DNA of 10,586 bases from Oligosphaeraceae bacterium. Lineage in GTDB: Bacteria; Verrucomicrobiota; Lentisphaeria; Oligosphaerales; Oligosphaeraceae. The notes under the pieces are model-generated. The model searched no databases and had not been told where the DNA came from. It was given only the letters and a program-made list of their open reading frames with translations. The stretch covers positions 1 through 10,586 of the forward strand of contig JAAYYJ010000479.1 of NCBI GenBank assembly GCA_012515455.1, given 5' to 3'. How positions within the stretch are numbered: the first letter of the stretch is position 1; each line of letters opens with the position of its first letter. Positions 1 to 7,200 of this stretch are shown here, piece by piece. A program made the translations under genes and the position numbers.

Positions 1-368
1 CGGTCGCGGATGGCGCCGACGGTCTTCTTGCCGCCCTTGCGGGTACGCGCATTGGTCTTGGTGCGCTGACCCCGGACCGGCAGACTGCGGCGGTGACGTA
101 AACCACGGTAGGAGCCAATTGCAATCAGGCGGCGGATATTCTGAGCGACCTGACGGCGCAGATCACCCTCCACCACAAAACTCTCGTGCAGAATCTGCAA
201 AATGGCAGTAATATTGGCCTCGCTCAAATCGCTGGCCTTCATCATGGGATCAATTTGAGACCGACGGCAGATGTCACTGGCTACTGCCGGCCCAATGCCA
301 TAAATGTAAGTCAAAGAGACATTCACATGCTTGTTGTTAGGAATATCCACACCGAGGATTCTTGGCAT
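1..368 (-). CDS. rpsM: 30S ribosomal protein S13 (uS13), 3' end cut by the window edge
   Basis: Ribosomal protein S13 sits in the head of the small subunit, contacts the P-site tRNA and forms bridges to the large subunit. Reading leftward from the ATG at 368, about 122 codons are visible without a stop. They begin MPRILGVDIPNNK and carry the hallmark SYRGLRHRR, LPVRGQRTKTNARTRKGG C-terminal basic tail. Family members are usually about 115-126 residues, so only the last few codons are missing. An AGGA core lies about 8 nt upstream of the ATG, supporting this start. It is the second gene of the rpmJ-rpsM unit, 82 bp after rpmJ; rpsK, rpsD and rpoA would be expected beyond the left edge. The position usually occupied by Gly in the GLPVRGQ motif is Ser here. 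Identification is secure. Confidence 0.97.
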   Translation of the reverse strand, partial: MPRILGVDIPNNKHVNVSLTYIYGIGPAVASDICRRSQIDPMMKASDLSEANITAILQILHESFVVEGDLRRQVAQNIRRLIAIGSYRGLRHRRSLPVRGQRTKTNARTRKGGKKTVGAIRD

Positions 369-450
369 CTTCTTGTTCCTGAAATGTTGTGTTTCTGATT
401 TCCCGAACAGCTGCATCTGCAACTGACTGCTGGGAGTACCCAATCGTGAA

Positions 451-564
451 TCAGCCCTGGCGCTGCTTGTGACGGGCATTCTTGCAAATAACCCGGACGA
501 CACCCGCCCGCCGGATGATTCGGCAGCTGTTGCAAATCTTTTTTACTGAAGCTCTGACTTTCAT
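451..564 (-). CDS. rpmJ: 50S ribosomal protein L36 (bL36), zinc-ribbon form
   Basis: L36 is a very small large-subunit protein. The frame encodes 37 residues starting MKVRASVKKICNSCRIIRR and ending in the basic tail NARHKQRQG. The Cys-x2-Cys followed later by a single Cys and a His is the zinc-ribbon (C+) version of the family. Length equals the family norm of 37-38. The start ATG at 564 has an AGAGGT Shine-Dalgarno-like sequence 4-5 nt upstream; a longer in-frame ATG further up would add unrelated leader sequence and is not supported. The gene lies between infA and rpsM as in most bacterial spc/alpha clusters, but is separated from infA by 270 bp that hold a possible terminator, promoter and leader. 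Confidence 0.97.
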   Translation of the reverse strand: MKVRASVKKICNSCRIIRRAGVVRVICKNARHKQRQG

Positions 565-698
565 GGTGACCTCTTTCGTCTGATCCTTCCGGCTTTCGCA
601 TCGGCATTGCCATCGTAGTATGGCAAAGCCCCTTGCCTTCAAAATGCCCGCCGCGGCCGGAAACATTGTCGCCGGCAAACATCAGGCAAGGCGAAAAC
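565..698 (-). promoter_or_regulatory. Structured 5' leader of rpmJ-rpsM
   Basis: This stretch in front of rpmJ contains no credible gene but three nested or adjacent stems. An 8-bp long-range helix pairs 631-638 with 684-691 exactly; inside it, 656-660 pairs with 672-676; next to it, 603-613 pairs with 620-630 (GGC and TTGCCAT against ATGGCAA and GCC, one mismatch, 6-nt loop). The last hairpin ends about 35 nt before the rpmJ start. Ribosomal-protein operons are often autoregulated through leaders bound by one of their own products (in E. coli, S4 binds the leader of the operon starting with rpsM). A similar role here is inferred from position and foldability only; I do not recognise the E. 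coli S4 pseudoknot. Confidence 0.45.
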
Positions 699-705
699 TA
701 TAAAT

Positions 706-735
706 ATATTACTGAACCTAATAAATACAAATCAA
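706..735 (-). promoter_or_regulatory. Candidate promoter for rpmJ-rpsM
   Basis: On the minus strand, TTGATT (730-735) is followed after 18 bp by TAATAT (706-711), each matching four of six sigma70 consensus positions. It lies in a conspicuously AT-rich patch (about 693-765) within GC-rich surroundings. Two other -10-like boxes (703-708 TATATT and 697-702 TATAGT) lie alongside, so the exact element is uncertain. Transcription would begin near 699 and give a leader of about 134 nt before rpmJ. Confidence 0.4.
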
Positions 736-752
736 AGGCTGAAAAATAATGT

Positions 753-773
753 AAAAAAGGATTTTTCCTCTTG
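753..773 (-). terminator. Weak intrinsic terminator after infA
   Basis: On the minus strand, AAGAGGA (772-766) can pair with TCCTTTT (761-755) around an AAAA loop: seven pairs including one G-U, followed by more T residues and an AT-rich tract. It is 62 nt past the infA stop. The stem is short and A/U-rich, so termination may be partial. It fits a boundary between the adk-map-infA transcript and a separately promoted rpmJ-rpsM transcript. Confidence 0.35.
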
Positions 774-834
774 CTGGTCAGGTGAATATGCTTCGGCAAT
801 TGGTTTAGCATTATTTTGCCAGCGGGGTAACCGG

Positions 835-1050
835 TCAGCGTTTGCGGTATGAGATGCGTCCTTTTCCCAGGTCATAAGGTGACATTTCGACCGTGACATG
901 GTCTCCGGGCAGGATGCGGATAAAATGGAGGCGCATTTTGCCGCTGATATGGGCGATAATTTCGTGTCCGTTTTCGAGGGTGACCAGGAACTGGGTGTTG
1001 GGCAGCAATTCTTTTACTGTGCCCTCCATTTTCATGCATTCTTTAGACAT
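835..1050 (-). CDS. infA: Translation initiation factor IF-1
   Basis: IF-1 binds the A site of the 30S subunit and assists IF-2 and IF-3 in initiation. The 71-residue product has the single OB-fold signature: MEGTVKELLPNTQFLVTLEN, then AHISGKMR, FIRILPGDHVTVEMSPYDL and a C-terminal GRISYRKR. Length is within one residue of the usual 72. The start at 1050 is preceded by GGAG with 8 nt spacing, lying inside the end of map. The gene overlaps the last 19 bp of map in another frame, which suggests translational coupling. The N-terminus MSKECMKMEG is the normal length, so the internal Met codons are unlikely starts. Confidence 0.97.
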   Translation of the reverse strand: MSKECMKMEGTVKELLPNTQFLVTLENGHEIIAHISGKMRLHFIRILPGDHVTVEMSPYDLGKGRISYRKR

Positions 1051-1808
1051 GTCAAAATCTCCGCTTGGGTATCTGTAATCAGGATTTGGTGTTCGAAATG
1101 CGCCGACAACGAATGGTCCGCGCTGCGCACGGTCCAGTGGTCCCGGTTGTCGACCAGCACCCGTCCGGTTCCGGCGTTGATCATCGGTTCGATGCAGATG
1201 ACCATGCCTGGGCGCAGGGCCGGGGTGCGTCCCGGCTGGCGGTAATTGGGCACTTCCGGGGCCTCATGCATGTTTTTGCCGCAGCCGTGTCCGACCAGGT
1301 CCCGGACCACGCCGTATCCGGCGGCAGTGGCGACCTGTTCGACGGCGGTGCTGATGTCATTCACGCAGTTGCCGGAGCAGGCGGCCGCGATGCCGGCCTG
1401 CAGGGCGTCCCGGGTCACTGCCAGCAGTCTGCTGGCGGCCTCGGTGGCGTTGCCGCCGGCGATGATGGTGCGGGCGTTGTCACCGACGTAGCCGCGGTAT
1501 TTGACGCAGACATCCAGGCTGACCAGATCGCCGTCAGTGATGATGCGCTGCGGGCTGCCGATGCCGTGCACCACCTCATCATTGACGGAGATGCAGATTT
1601 GTCCCGGGTAGCCATGGTAGCCCAAGGAGGCGCTTTTGCCGCCGGTCTCTTTGATGAAGCTCCCGGCCAGGTCATCGATGTCTTTGGTGCTCATGCCGGG
1701 GCGCACGGCCGCGCAGGTGCGGGCCAGGACCCGGGCTGCGGCCTGCGCCGCGGCCCGGATGCCGGTGATCTCGGATTCACTATAGATTGCAATGCGTTCT
1801 TTTGCCAT
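1032..1808 (-). CDS. map: Methionine aminopeptidase, type Ia
   Basis: A cytosolic two-metal peptidase that removes the initiator methionine from nascent proteins. Counting from the far upstream ATG at 1835 (267 residues), all five metal ligands are present: D108 (SLDVCV), D119 (VGDNAR), H183 (VGHGCG), E216 (CIEPMI) and E248 (HFEHQ), with the substrate-contacting His90 in DEVVHGIG. I use the ATG at 1808 (258 residues, MAKERIAIYSESEI) because the family fold starts here and the nine extra residues look like read-through; neither start has a strong Shine-Dalgarno sequence. There is no N-terminal zinc-finger extension, so it is the short Ia form. It follows adk closely (48 bp, or 21 bp from the longer start) and its 3' end overlaps infA. 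Confidence 0.96.
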   Translation of the reverse strand: MAKERIAIYSESEITGIRAAAQAAARVLARTCAAVRPGMSTKDIDDLAGSFIKETGGKSASLGYHGYPGQICISVNDEVVHGIGSPQRIITDGDLVSLDVCVKYRGYVGDNARTIIAGGNATEAASRLLAVTRDALQAGIAAACSGNCVNDISTAVEQVATAAGYGVVRDLVGHGCGKNMHEAPEVPNYRQPGRTPALRPGMVICIEPMINAGTGRVLVDNRDHWTVRSADHSLSAHFEHQILITDTQAEILTCLKNA

Positions 1809-1856
1809 GTTTCTGGGTATGCACTGCAGGTCCATGCCTGCTGGTTTAGCCTGCGG

Positions 1857-2516
1857 CTACATCTTTAGGGCGGCCAGCAAGGCCGCGAAATTCTGTTCCA
1901 CCGGTATTTCCCGGCTTTTCATCACCGTCAGTTTGCCGGTTTTCCGGTAGTAGTCAATCAGGGGTGCGGTCTGCTGGTCATAGACCCGCAGGCGGTCCAA
2001 AGCGGTCTCTTCGGAGTCGTCGCTGCGCTGGATCAAGGCCGAGCCGCAGCGGTCGCAGAGTCCCTCGCGGGCGGGCTTGTTGCTGTGCAGGTTGAAGATA
2101 GCGCCGCAGCTTTTATTGCTGCACATCCGGCGGGCGGTCAGGCGTCCGAGCAGGATTTCGCGGTCGGCATCGACCAGCACTGCCGCGGTCAGCTCGGTCG
2201 CATTGTCGGCGAAAATGCGCTTCAGGCTGTCGGCCTGAACGGTGGTGCGGGGGTATCCGTCCAGCAGGCAACCATGTTCGCGGATGTCATTTTGGGTCAG
2301 TCTTTTGCTGACCATGGCAGTGACGATGTCATCGGGCACCAATGCGCCGCTGGCAATAATGCTCTTGACTTTCTGGCCGAGTTCGGAGCCGCTGGCCATT
2401 TCATCACGCAACAGCTGACCAGTGGAGAGGTGGATTACACCGGTGCGTTCGCACAGCATCTCACCCATGGTGCCCTTGCCGGCCCCGGGAGGGCCCAGAA
2501 AAATATAGTTCAGCAT
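1857..2516 (-). CDS. adk: Adenylate kinase, zinc-type LID
   Basis: Interconverts ATP + AMP and 2 ADP in the cytoplasm. From the ATG at 2516 the protein is 219 residues. It has the P-loop GPPGAGKGT (8-16, Lys14), the AMP-binding LSTGQLLRDEM region, LLDGYPRT (D86 onward), and a long LID with four cysteines (C132, C137, C154, C157) likely to bind zinc. The first pair is spaced Cys-x4-Cys (CSNKSC) instead of the common Cys-x2-Cys, a small lineage-type insertion. The alternative ATG at 2534 adds six residues (MPKRTA) before the normal family start MLNYIFLG; AAAGAGA upstream of 2516 is a modest ribosome-binding site. It is first in the adk-map-infA unit and has its own candidate promoter at 2579-2606. 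secY, the usual upstream neighbour, is absent. Confidence 0.96.
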   Translation of the reverse strand: MLNYIFLGPPGAGKGTMGEMLCERTGVIHLSTGQLLRDEMASGSELGQKVKSIIASGALVPDDIVTAMVSKRLTQNDIREHGCLLDGYPRTTVQADSLKRIFADNATELTAAVLVDADREILLGRLTARRMCSNKSCGAIFNLHSNKPAREGLCDRCGSALIQRSDDSEETALDRLRVYDQQTAPLIDYYRKTGKLTVMKSREIPVEQNFAALLAALKM

Positions 2517-2556
2517 CGCAGTTCTCTTTGGCATTAATACTCAGGTACTTCGGTTA

Positions 2557-2586
2557 TTGACAAAAAAGACAATCTATAAATATAAT
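2557..2586 (+). promoter_or_regulatory. Exact consensus sigma70-type promoter, rightward
   Basis: TTGACA at 2557-2562 and TATAAT at 2581-2586 are both perfect consensus hexamers, separated by 18 bp. Expected start of transcription is about 2592-2594. The nearest convincing gene downstream begins at 2907, so the promoter would make either a leader of about 313 nt or an independent small RNA. Its -10 box overlaps that of the leftward adk promoter candidate. Confidence 0.7.
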
Positions 2587-2606
2587 CTGGGCGGAAAAAA
2601 TTACAA
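2579..2606 (-). promoter_or_regulatory. Candidate promoter for adk-map-infA
   Basis: On the minus strand, TTGTAA (2601-2606) is followed after 16 bp by TATATT (2579-2584), matching four and five of six consensus positions. Transcription would start near 2572 and give an adk leader of about 55 nt. The -10 hexamer shares four bases with the -10 of the rightward promoter, so the polymerase could probably not occupy both at once. Confidence 0.5.
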
Positions 2607-2906
2607 GCACCAGCCGCAAATAATACCTGGTCTGGGTCTGCTGCGCGGCCATGTTTCTGCGGTGCTGTTGCCACCTTATTATGCCCTTCTGCCCTGCCGG
2701 CCTTCTGTCCTGGCCGGGGGTTGAGGACGGCACCAAGCAGGGGGGCGTATTGTCCTGGCTCCGGGCTGATTTCGCGTGAGTGGATTTGACAAAGCCCCTC
2801 ACCGTGGTATTTTATCCTTGCCGCACTGCAGGCAGCGGGCAGTTTTCCGCCTGCCGCACGCCGGCGGGCACTGCGCTACCAGGCGCTGCCAGGATTTATT
2901 TAGCGT
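2593..2906 (+). ncRNA. Long structured untranslated RNA: leader of the U32 gene or separate sRNA
   Basis: This 314-base stretch has no convincing gene but many stems. A long arm pairs 2657-2668 with 2727-2740 (12 pairs, one G-U, a 2-nt AA bulge) and encloses a GC hairpin (2692-2702 with 2712-2720; CCGGCC/GGCCGG core, TG bulge). Weaker long-range pairings are 2622-2627 with 2806-2811 and 2611-2615 with 2764-2768. Nearer the gene, 2831-2837 pairs with 2884-2890 (GGCAGCG/CGCTGCC) around an inner hairpin (2836-2843 with 2851-2857), ending one base before the AGGA that would serve as ribosome-binding site. I looked for SRP RNA, tmRNA and RNase P signatures and found none; a 6S-like RNA cannot be excluded. 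Function is unknown. Confidence 0.4.
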
Positions 2907-4157
2907 ATGAACGAGCACCAGAAACAATTCCAGCTGCTGGCTCCGGCAGGTGATTTTCCCTCCTTGGCTGCGGCACTGCAAAACGGTGCTGATGCGGTAT
3001 ATTTCGGGGTCGGCAAGCTCAATATGCGGTCCAGCGCGACGGGCAATTTCAGCCAGCGTGATCTGCCGGAGCTGGTGCGCCGCAGTCACAATGCCGGGGC
3101 AGAGGCTTGGCTTACTATCAATACTGTGATTTATGACCGGGAGCTTGTCGAGGTCAGGCGGCTCTGTCTGGCAGCCAAGCAGTCCGGAGTGGATGCCGTG
3201 ATAGCCAGCGATCTGGCGGTGCTGCAGATTGCCGCGGAACTGCATCTGCCCGTACATGTGTCGGTACAGGCCAACATCAGCAACTGTCTGGCCATGAAAT
3301 TCTACGCCCGCTACGCTGAGGTGGTCGTCCTGGCCCGGGAACTGACTTTGAGCCAAATCCGGCGCATTTGCCGCTATATCCAGACTGAGGATATCCGCGG
3401 TCCCGGGGGCAGGCCTCTGAAGGTGGAAATCTTCGTCCACGGGGCCTTGTGCATGGCCGTGGCCGGGCATTGTTATCTGAGCCTGGCCCAGGCCAATGCT
3501 TCAGCCAACCGTGGGGCCTGTGTGCAGAACTGCCGGCGCACCTACACGCTGCAGGACAGCGAAACGGGGCAGGAAGTGCTGCTGGATCACCAATATCTGC
3601 TCTCGCCCAAGGACTTATGTACGCTGACCATTTTGCCCCGCATTTTGCGTTCAGGGGTCTCGGTTCTGAAGATCGAGGGACGCGGGCGTTCTGCAGATTA
3701 TGTCGCCGCTGTCACGGCCTGTTATCGTCAGGCCCTCGACGAGTATCTTGCCACCGGTGCCCTGCCGCTGGCAAAACTGTCCGCCTGGCAGGATAATCTG
3801 GCGCAAGTGTTCAACCGCGGTTTTTGGCAGGGCGGATACTATTTGGGTGAGAGCATCGATGCCTGGGCGAAAGCCGGCGACAGTCAGGCCCGGAGGCGGA
3901 AAAAATTTCTAGGTGTGATCAGCAACTACTACTGCCGCAGTGCAGTGGCGGAAGTGGTGCTGCAGGCCGGCGGCCTGGCCGCCGGGGACACGGTGCTGAT
4001 TACCGGCCCGACCACCGGTGCGGTGGAGTGCGAGGTGCAGGAGCTGCGGGTTCAGGATCAGCCGGCGGCGCAGGCTGACCAAGGCCAGAGGGTCACTTTC
4101 CCGTGTGCGTGGAAATTACGTCGCAATGACAAAATTTACCGGTTGGACTGCCGGTGA
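2907..4157 (+). CDS. U32 family protein, probable tRNA/rRNA hydroxylation enzyme (TrhP/YrrO-like)
   Basis: The family was once called peptidase U32, but characterised members hydroxylate RNA (TrhP on tRNA wobble uridine, RlhA on 23S rRNA) or ubiquinone precursors (UbiU/UbiV) and hold an iron-sulfur cluster. The 416-residue product opens with LLAPAGDFPSL (10-20), has a TIM-barrel-like N-terminal part, and matches the U32 signature at 174-192 (EIF, HGALC, GHCYLS). C182, C189, C205 (in NRGAC) and C238 (SPKDLC) are the expected cluster ligands. A small beta-rich C-terminal domain (about 335-416, FLGVISNYYCRS onward) is typical of the tRNA-modifying branch. The ATG at 2907 has AGGA 12 nt upstream, a long spacing. 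It is 62 bp upstream of the large hydrolase gene, with no terminator seen between them. The exact substrate cannot be told from sequence alone. Confidence 0.88.
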   Translation: MNEHQKQFQLLAPAGDFPSLAAALQNGADAVYFGVGKLNMRSSATGNFSQRDLPELVRRSHNAGAEAWLTINTVIYDRELVEVRRLCLAAKQSGVDAVIASDLAVLQIAAELHLPVHVSVQANISNCLAMKFYARYAEVVVLARELTLSQIRRICRYIQTEDIRGPGGRPLKVEIFVHGALCMAVAGHCYLSLAQANASANRGACVQNCRRTYTLQDSETGQEVLLDHQYLLSPKDLCTLTILPRILRSGVSVLKIEGRGRSADYVAAVTACYRQALDEYLATGALPLAKLSAWQDNLAQVFNRGFWQGGYYLGESIDAWAKAGDSQARRRKKFLGVISNYYCRSAVAEVVLQAGGLAAGDTVLITGPTTGAVECEVQELRVQDQPAAQADQGQRVTFPCAWKLRRNDKIYRLDCR

Positions 4158-4219
4158 TGCCAGACCGGCCGGAGCATTTTCAGCCGGACGCTGTAACCAG
4201 CATTGATAGTGAGGTAAAC

Positions 4220-7200
4220 ATGATGGCCAGGAAGATTTTTAAGCTGTTGGTTCTGTCGTGTGTCTGGAGCGTTTTTTTGTCGGCGCAGGAGCTCCTGTTG
4301 CGCAATCGGGAGGTGGAAGCACATTTCAGCGAGGTCGGCGGCAGTCTGTCGTCGCTGCGCTATCGTGGGAAGCTTCTGACTGTGCCGGGGCAGCGCTCCT
4401 TTACCGAGCAGATTTTGGCCTTGAATCAGGACGGGGCCCAAGTCCGGGAGCTGTTCCGGACCCTTGAATTCACTCCCGCCCCTGCTGCCGGCGGCGCCAG
4501 TCTGACATTCACTACCCAGGGGGTAGCGGCTTTTGACTGGCTGAAGCTGCGCAAGACTTATACTCTCGCGGCAGAAGGAGCACTGCTGACTGTAACCTAC
4601 CGGCTGGAAAACCTCGACCGAGAGCCGCATGCCGCCGGATTATGGATCCAGACGTTCCTGCGCCGCAGCGAAGAAGTCGGCATCACTACCAACACCGTAT
4701 TTCAGCCCCGCCCGGAAGGTCTGGCCGAACTGGTCCATCCCGGCAGTAACGTGCGTGCTGACGAGTGGGTCATAGCGCCGACTCACCGCTGGCTGGCGGT
4801 GATGGGCAACGACGATCGTACTGGTGCTATGTTGCGCTTCCCGCCCCGGCTGGTCTCGGCGTATTATTCCTGGTTCGGGCTGAGCCGCAATCTCTCCACC
4901 GTCGAGGGATTCATCCGGGAACTGAGCATCCCCCCCGGCGGCAGCCGCGAATTCAGCCTCGAGCTGGAATGCTCCGGTGATATCCCGTCTCTGCTGCAGA
5001 AATACCAGGGCGAGGCGGATATGATTACTGAGACGGAAGGGCAGGAAATCCTCCTGCCGAAGTCTTATTCCGGGCAGATTCCGGAGGTATCGTTGCTGAC
5101 TCCGTCCAGCGGCGTGATGCCCCGAAGTGAGGCGTACTTTGATGTCAGCGGGGTCAGACAATACAACCAGTCGATACAGTCGGTAATTCTGCCTGCTGGC
5201 CATGACCCTGCTCACATCGCGGTCTTCAACTTGCGCAACGGCGTCAGTGACTACGAGCAGCCGGTGCCGTATATGCTGCAGCGGACTGCCAATGAGGACT
5301 GGGAGCTGCTGTTTCTGATTCCCGGCTGTGCCCCCAAGGGGTACTACTATACCGATATCAAAGACGGCCGGGCCTATGACAAGAGCAACCCCAAGAAGGT
5401 GATTGAACTGGGGCGGAGCACCTTCGCCTACCGGGTGGAGTTCGATTGCCGGAACCCGCATCCGCAGGAGCCGGCACGCTTCGCCGGGGGCGAAAATTTG
5501 CTCCACAATGGCAGTTTCGAGCTCAAGGACCCGAACAAGGACTGGCCGGAGGGATTCTTCTGGAGCAGCCAGACCGCGCCGGTGCGCAAGAATGTCCATT
5601 GGGTCAAAAGCGACCTTCCCGGTAACGGCTTCTGTATGCTGGCGCAGGGTCGGGAGGCGCCGCACAGAGGCGGCTTCAGTGCCTTCTTTCTCCTGGACCC
5701 GGGGCGTAAATACACGGCCAGCGCACTGGTCAAGAGCGACAATCCTACCACCGCATACGCGCTGTTCCTGCTGGAATTCTATGATCATGACGGGAAGTAT
5801 ATGCCGGAACACAAAACCTATATCCTGAGCGGCAAAGACAGCTACGATTGGAAGGAGGCCAGTCGGACCTTCTTTACTCCTGAGAATGCAGCGGTGGCCC
5901 GGCTGGGTTTCCAGACTTATGCCATGGAGGAGCAACGCCTCTACATCGACAACCTCAAAGTCACTGCCGAGCCGATTACCTTCATCCCCAAATCAAAATA
6001 TGACGTCCTGCGGGACAAGCTGTTGAACAGCGCCTATGCGCCCCTGGAGTATTTGGAGAGGCTCAGTCATGAGACCGTCAGCCCGCACGAAAAATGGTTC
6101 AAGCCGGCCGCATTCGTCCTGCCGGAGATACTCTACCTCTGCCAGATTGGCAATACCCAGGAATGCACCGATAAACGTCAGATCATCGAGCTCGCGCAAC
6201 GCCTGGATTTGAACTATCGTTTCCTGCCCCTACTGCGCAAAATCACCAACCAGCGCGGGTATTTCGGGGTCCTGAATCCGGAGTACGCGCCTGAACTGGA
6301 AGAGTACACTCTGTATCAGTTGGAGAATCTGCCTGCAACACCGAAGCTGGTCATCGTGCAGCGCATCGATTTTGCCACCCAGGTCCAGCAGCGCTTTGTT
6401 GCCTGCTTGCGGCAGCTGCAGGAGCAGTCCGCAGGCATTCTGTTCCTGGACTGCCTGAACATCCCAGCTGAGCTCCTGGGGCAGAAGCAGCCCTTGCCTG
6501 CGGGATTCCTGCAGGTACCGGCCATGCGCAAGACGACTGCAGCCGCAGACGCGCGTATCTGTTCGGTTTATCAAAACGGCCCAGCCCGGGTGGCCTGCTT
6601 TACGCAAGGGTCCAGCTGGTATTACCTGACCAATCTGCGCTACTTCAAAGCCCTGCCGGAGAATCCCGATAGCACCGATTGTCCGGCCTACTACAGCCGC
6701 GATTTCCCTTACTGGGAGTATCTGTATCTGCCGATGATCAAGTCCCTGCGCTGGCTGGCGGGGCAGGAACCGGCAGCGGCTTTCAGCGGCAGCAGCGAAG
6801 AAACGGTCATTATTAGCGCGGCGGAGCGCCAGAATCTGCGCCTCAAAGCCGTGGTCAAGAATCTGCAACGCGGGATACAGAGCGTGCAGGAGCTGCCTCT
6901 GGACCTGCAGGCGGGCGAGAACAACGTCAGTCTGGATACGTCTTCCTGGCCCGGCGGTGCGCATGTGGTGGAGATGCAGTTGCTGCAGTCGGACGGCAGG
7001 ATAGTGGATGCCGCTGCAGTGCGGGTTGATACCCCCGAGACCTGTCTGATACCGCCCCTGGCTCTGCCGGTGCCGGACCGCTGTTTCCCTCTCGGGCAGC
7101 CCCTGGCATTCAGCCTGGAGATTCCCGTCAGCGAGGAGCAAGACACCACCGTTCTCTGCCGGGTTGAGGACAGCGACGGGCGGATTGTGTTTCAGCAGGA

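Noticed and set aside
1065..1868. 267-codon plus-strand frame opposite map
   Set aside because: Ala/Gly/Asp-rich shadow of the map gene created by GC-rich third positions; map itself has all catalytic residues.
2651..2779. 42-codon plus-strand frame (MFLRCCCHLIM...) inside the structured region
   Set aside because: No Shine-Dalgarno sequence, Cys-rich odd composition, and it coincides with the base-paired arms; a leader peptide cannot be excluded but is not supported.
2554..2802. 82-codon minus-strand open frame upstream of adk
   Set aside because: It runs through the promoter region and the predicted stems, has no good ribosome-binding site, and resembles no protein family I know; the tail looks hydrophobic only because the region is AT-rich.
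2587..2830. SRP (4.5S) RNA or tmRNA on either strand
   Set aside because: The conserved SRP apical loop (GGAAGGAAGCAG-type) and a tRNA-like acceptor end are not present.
4154..4219. GTG start of the hydrolase overlapping the U32 stop
   Set aside because: It would bury the signal peptide behind 22 polar residues and lacks a ribosome-binding site comparable to GAGG at 4211-4214.
4220..4262. Lipoprotein signal (VLSC at residues 11-14)
   Set aside because: The residue at -2 is Leu and a hydrophobic stretch continues after the Cys, so ordinary signal peptidase I cleavage near LSA|QE is more likely.
4640..5935. 431-codon minus-strand frame inside the hydrolase gene
   Set aside because: Shadow frame of the GC-rich coding strand; no recognisable motif or ribosome-binding site. 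The same applies to the minus-strand frame at 6230-7225.
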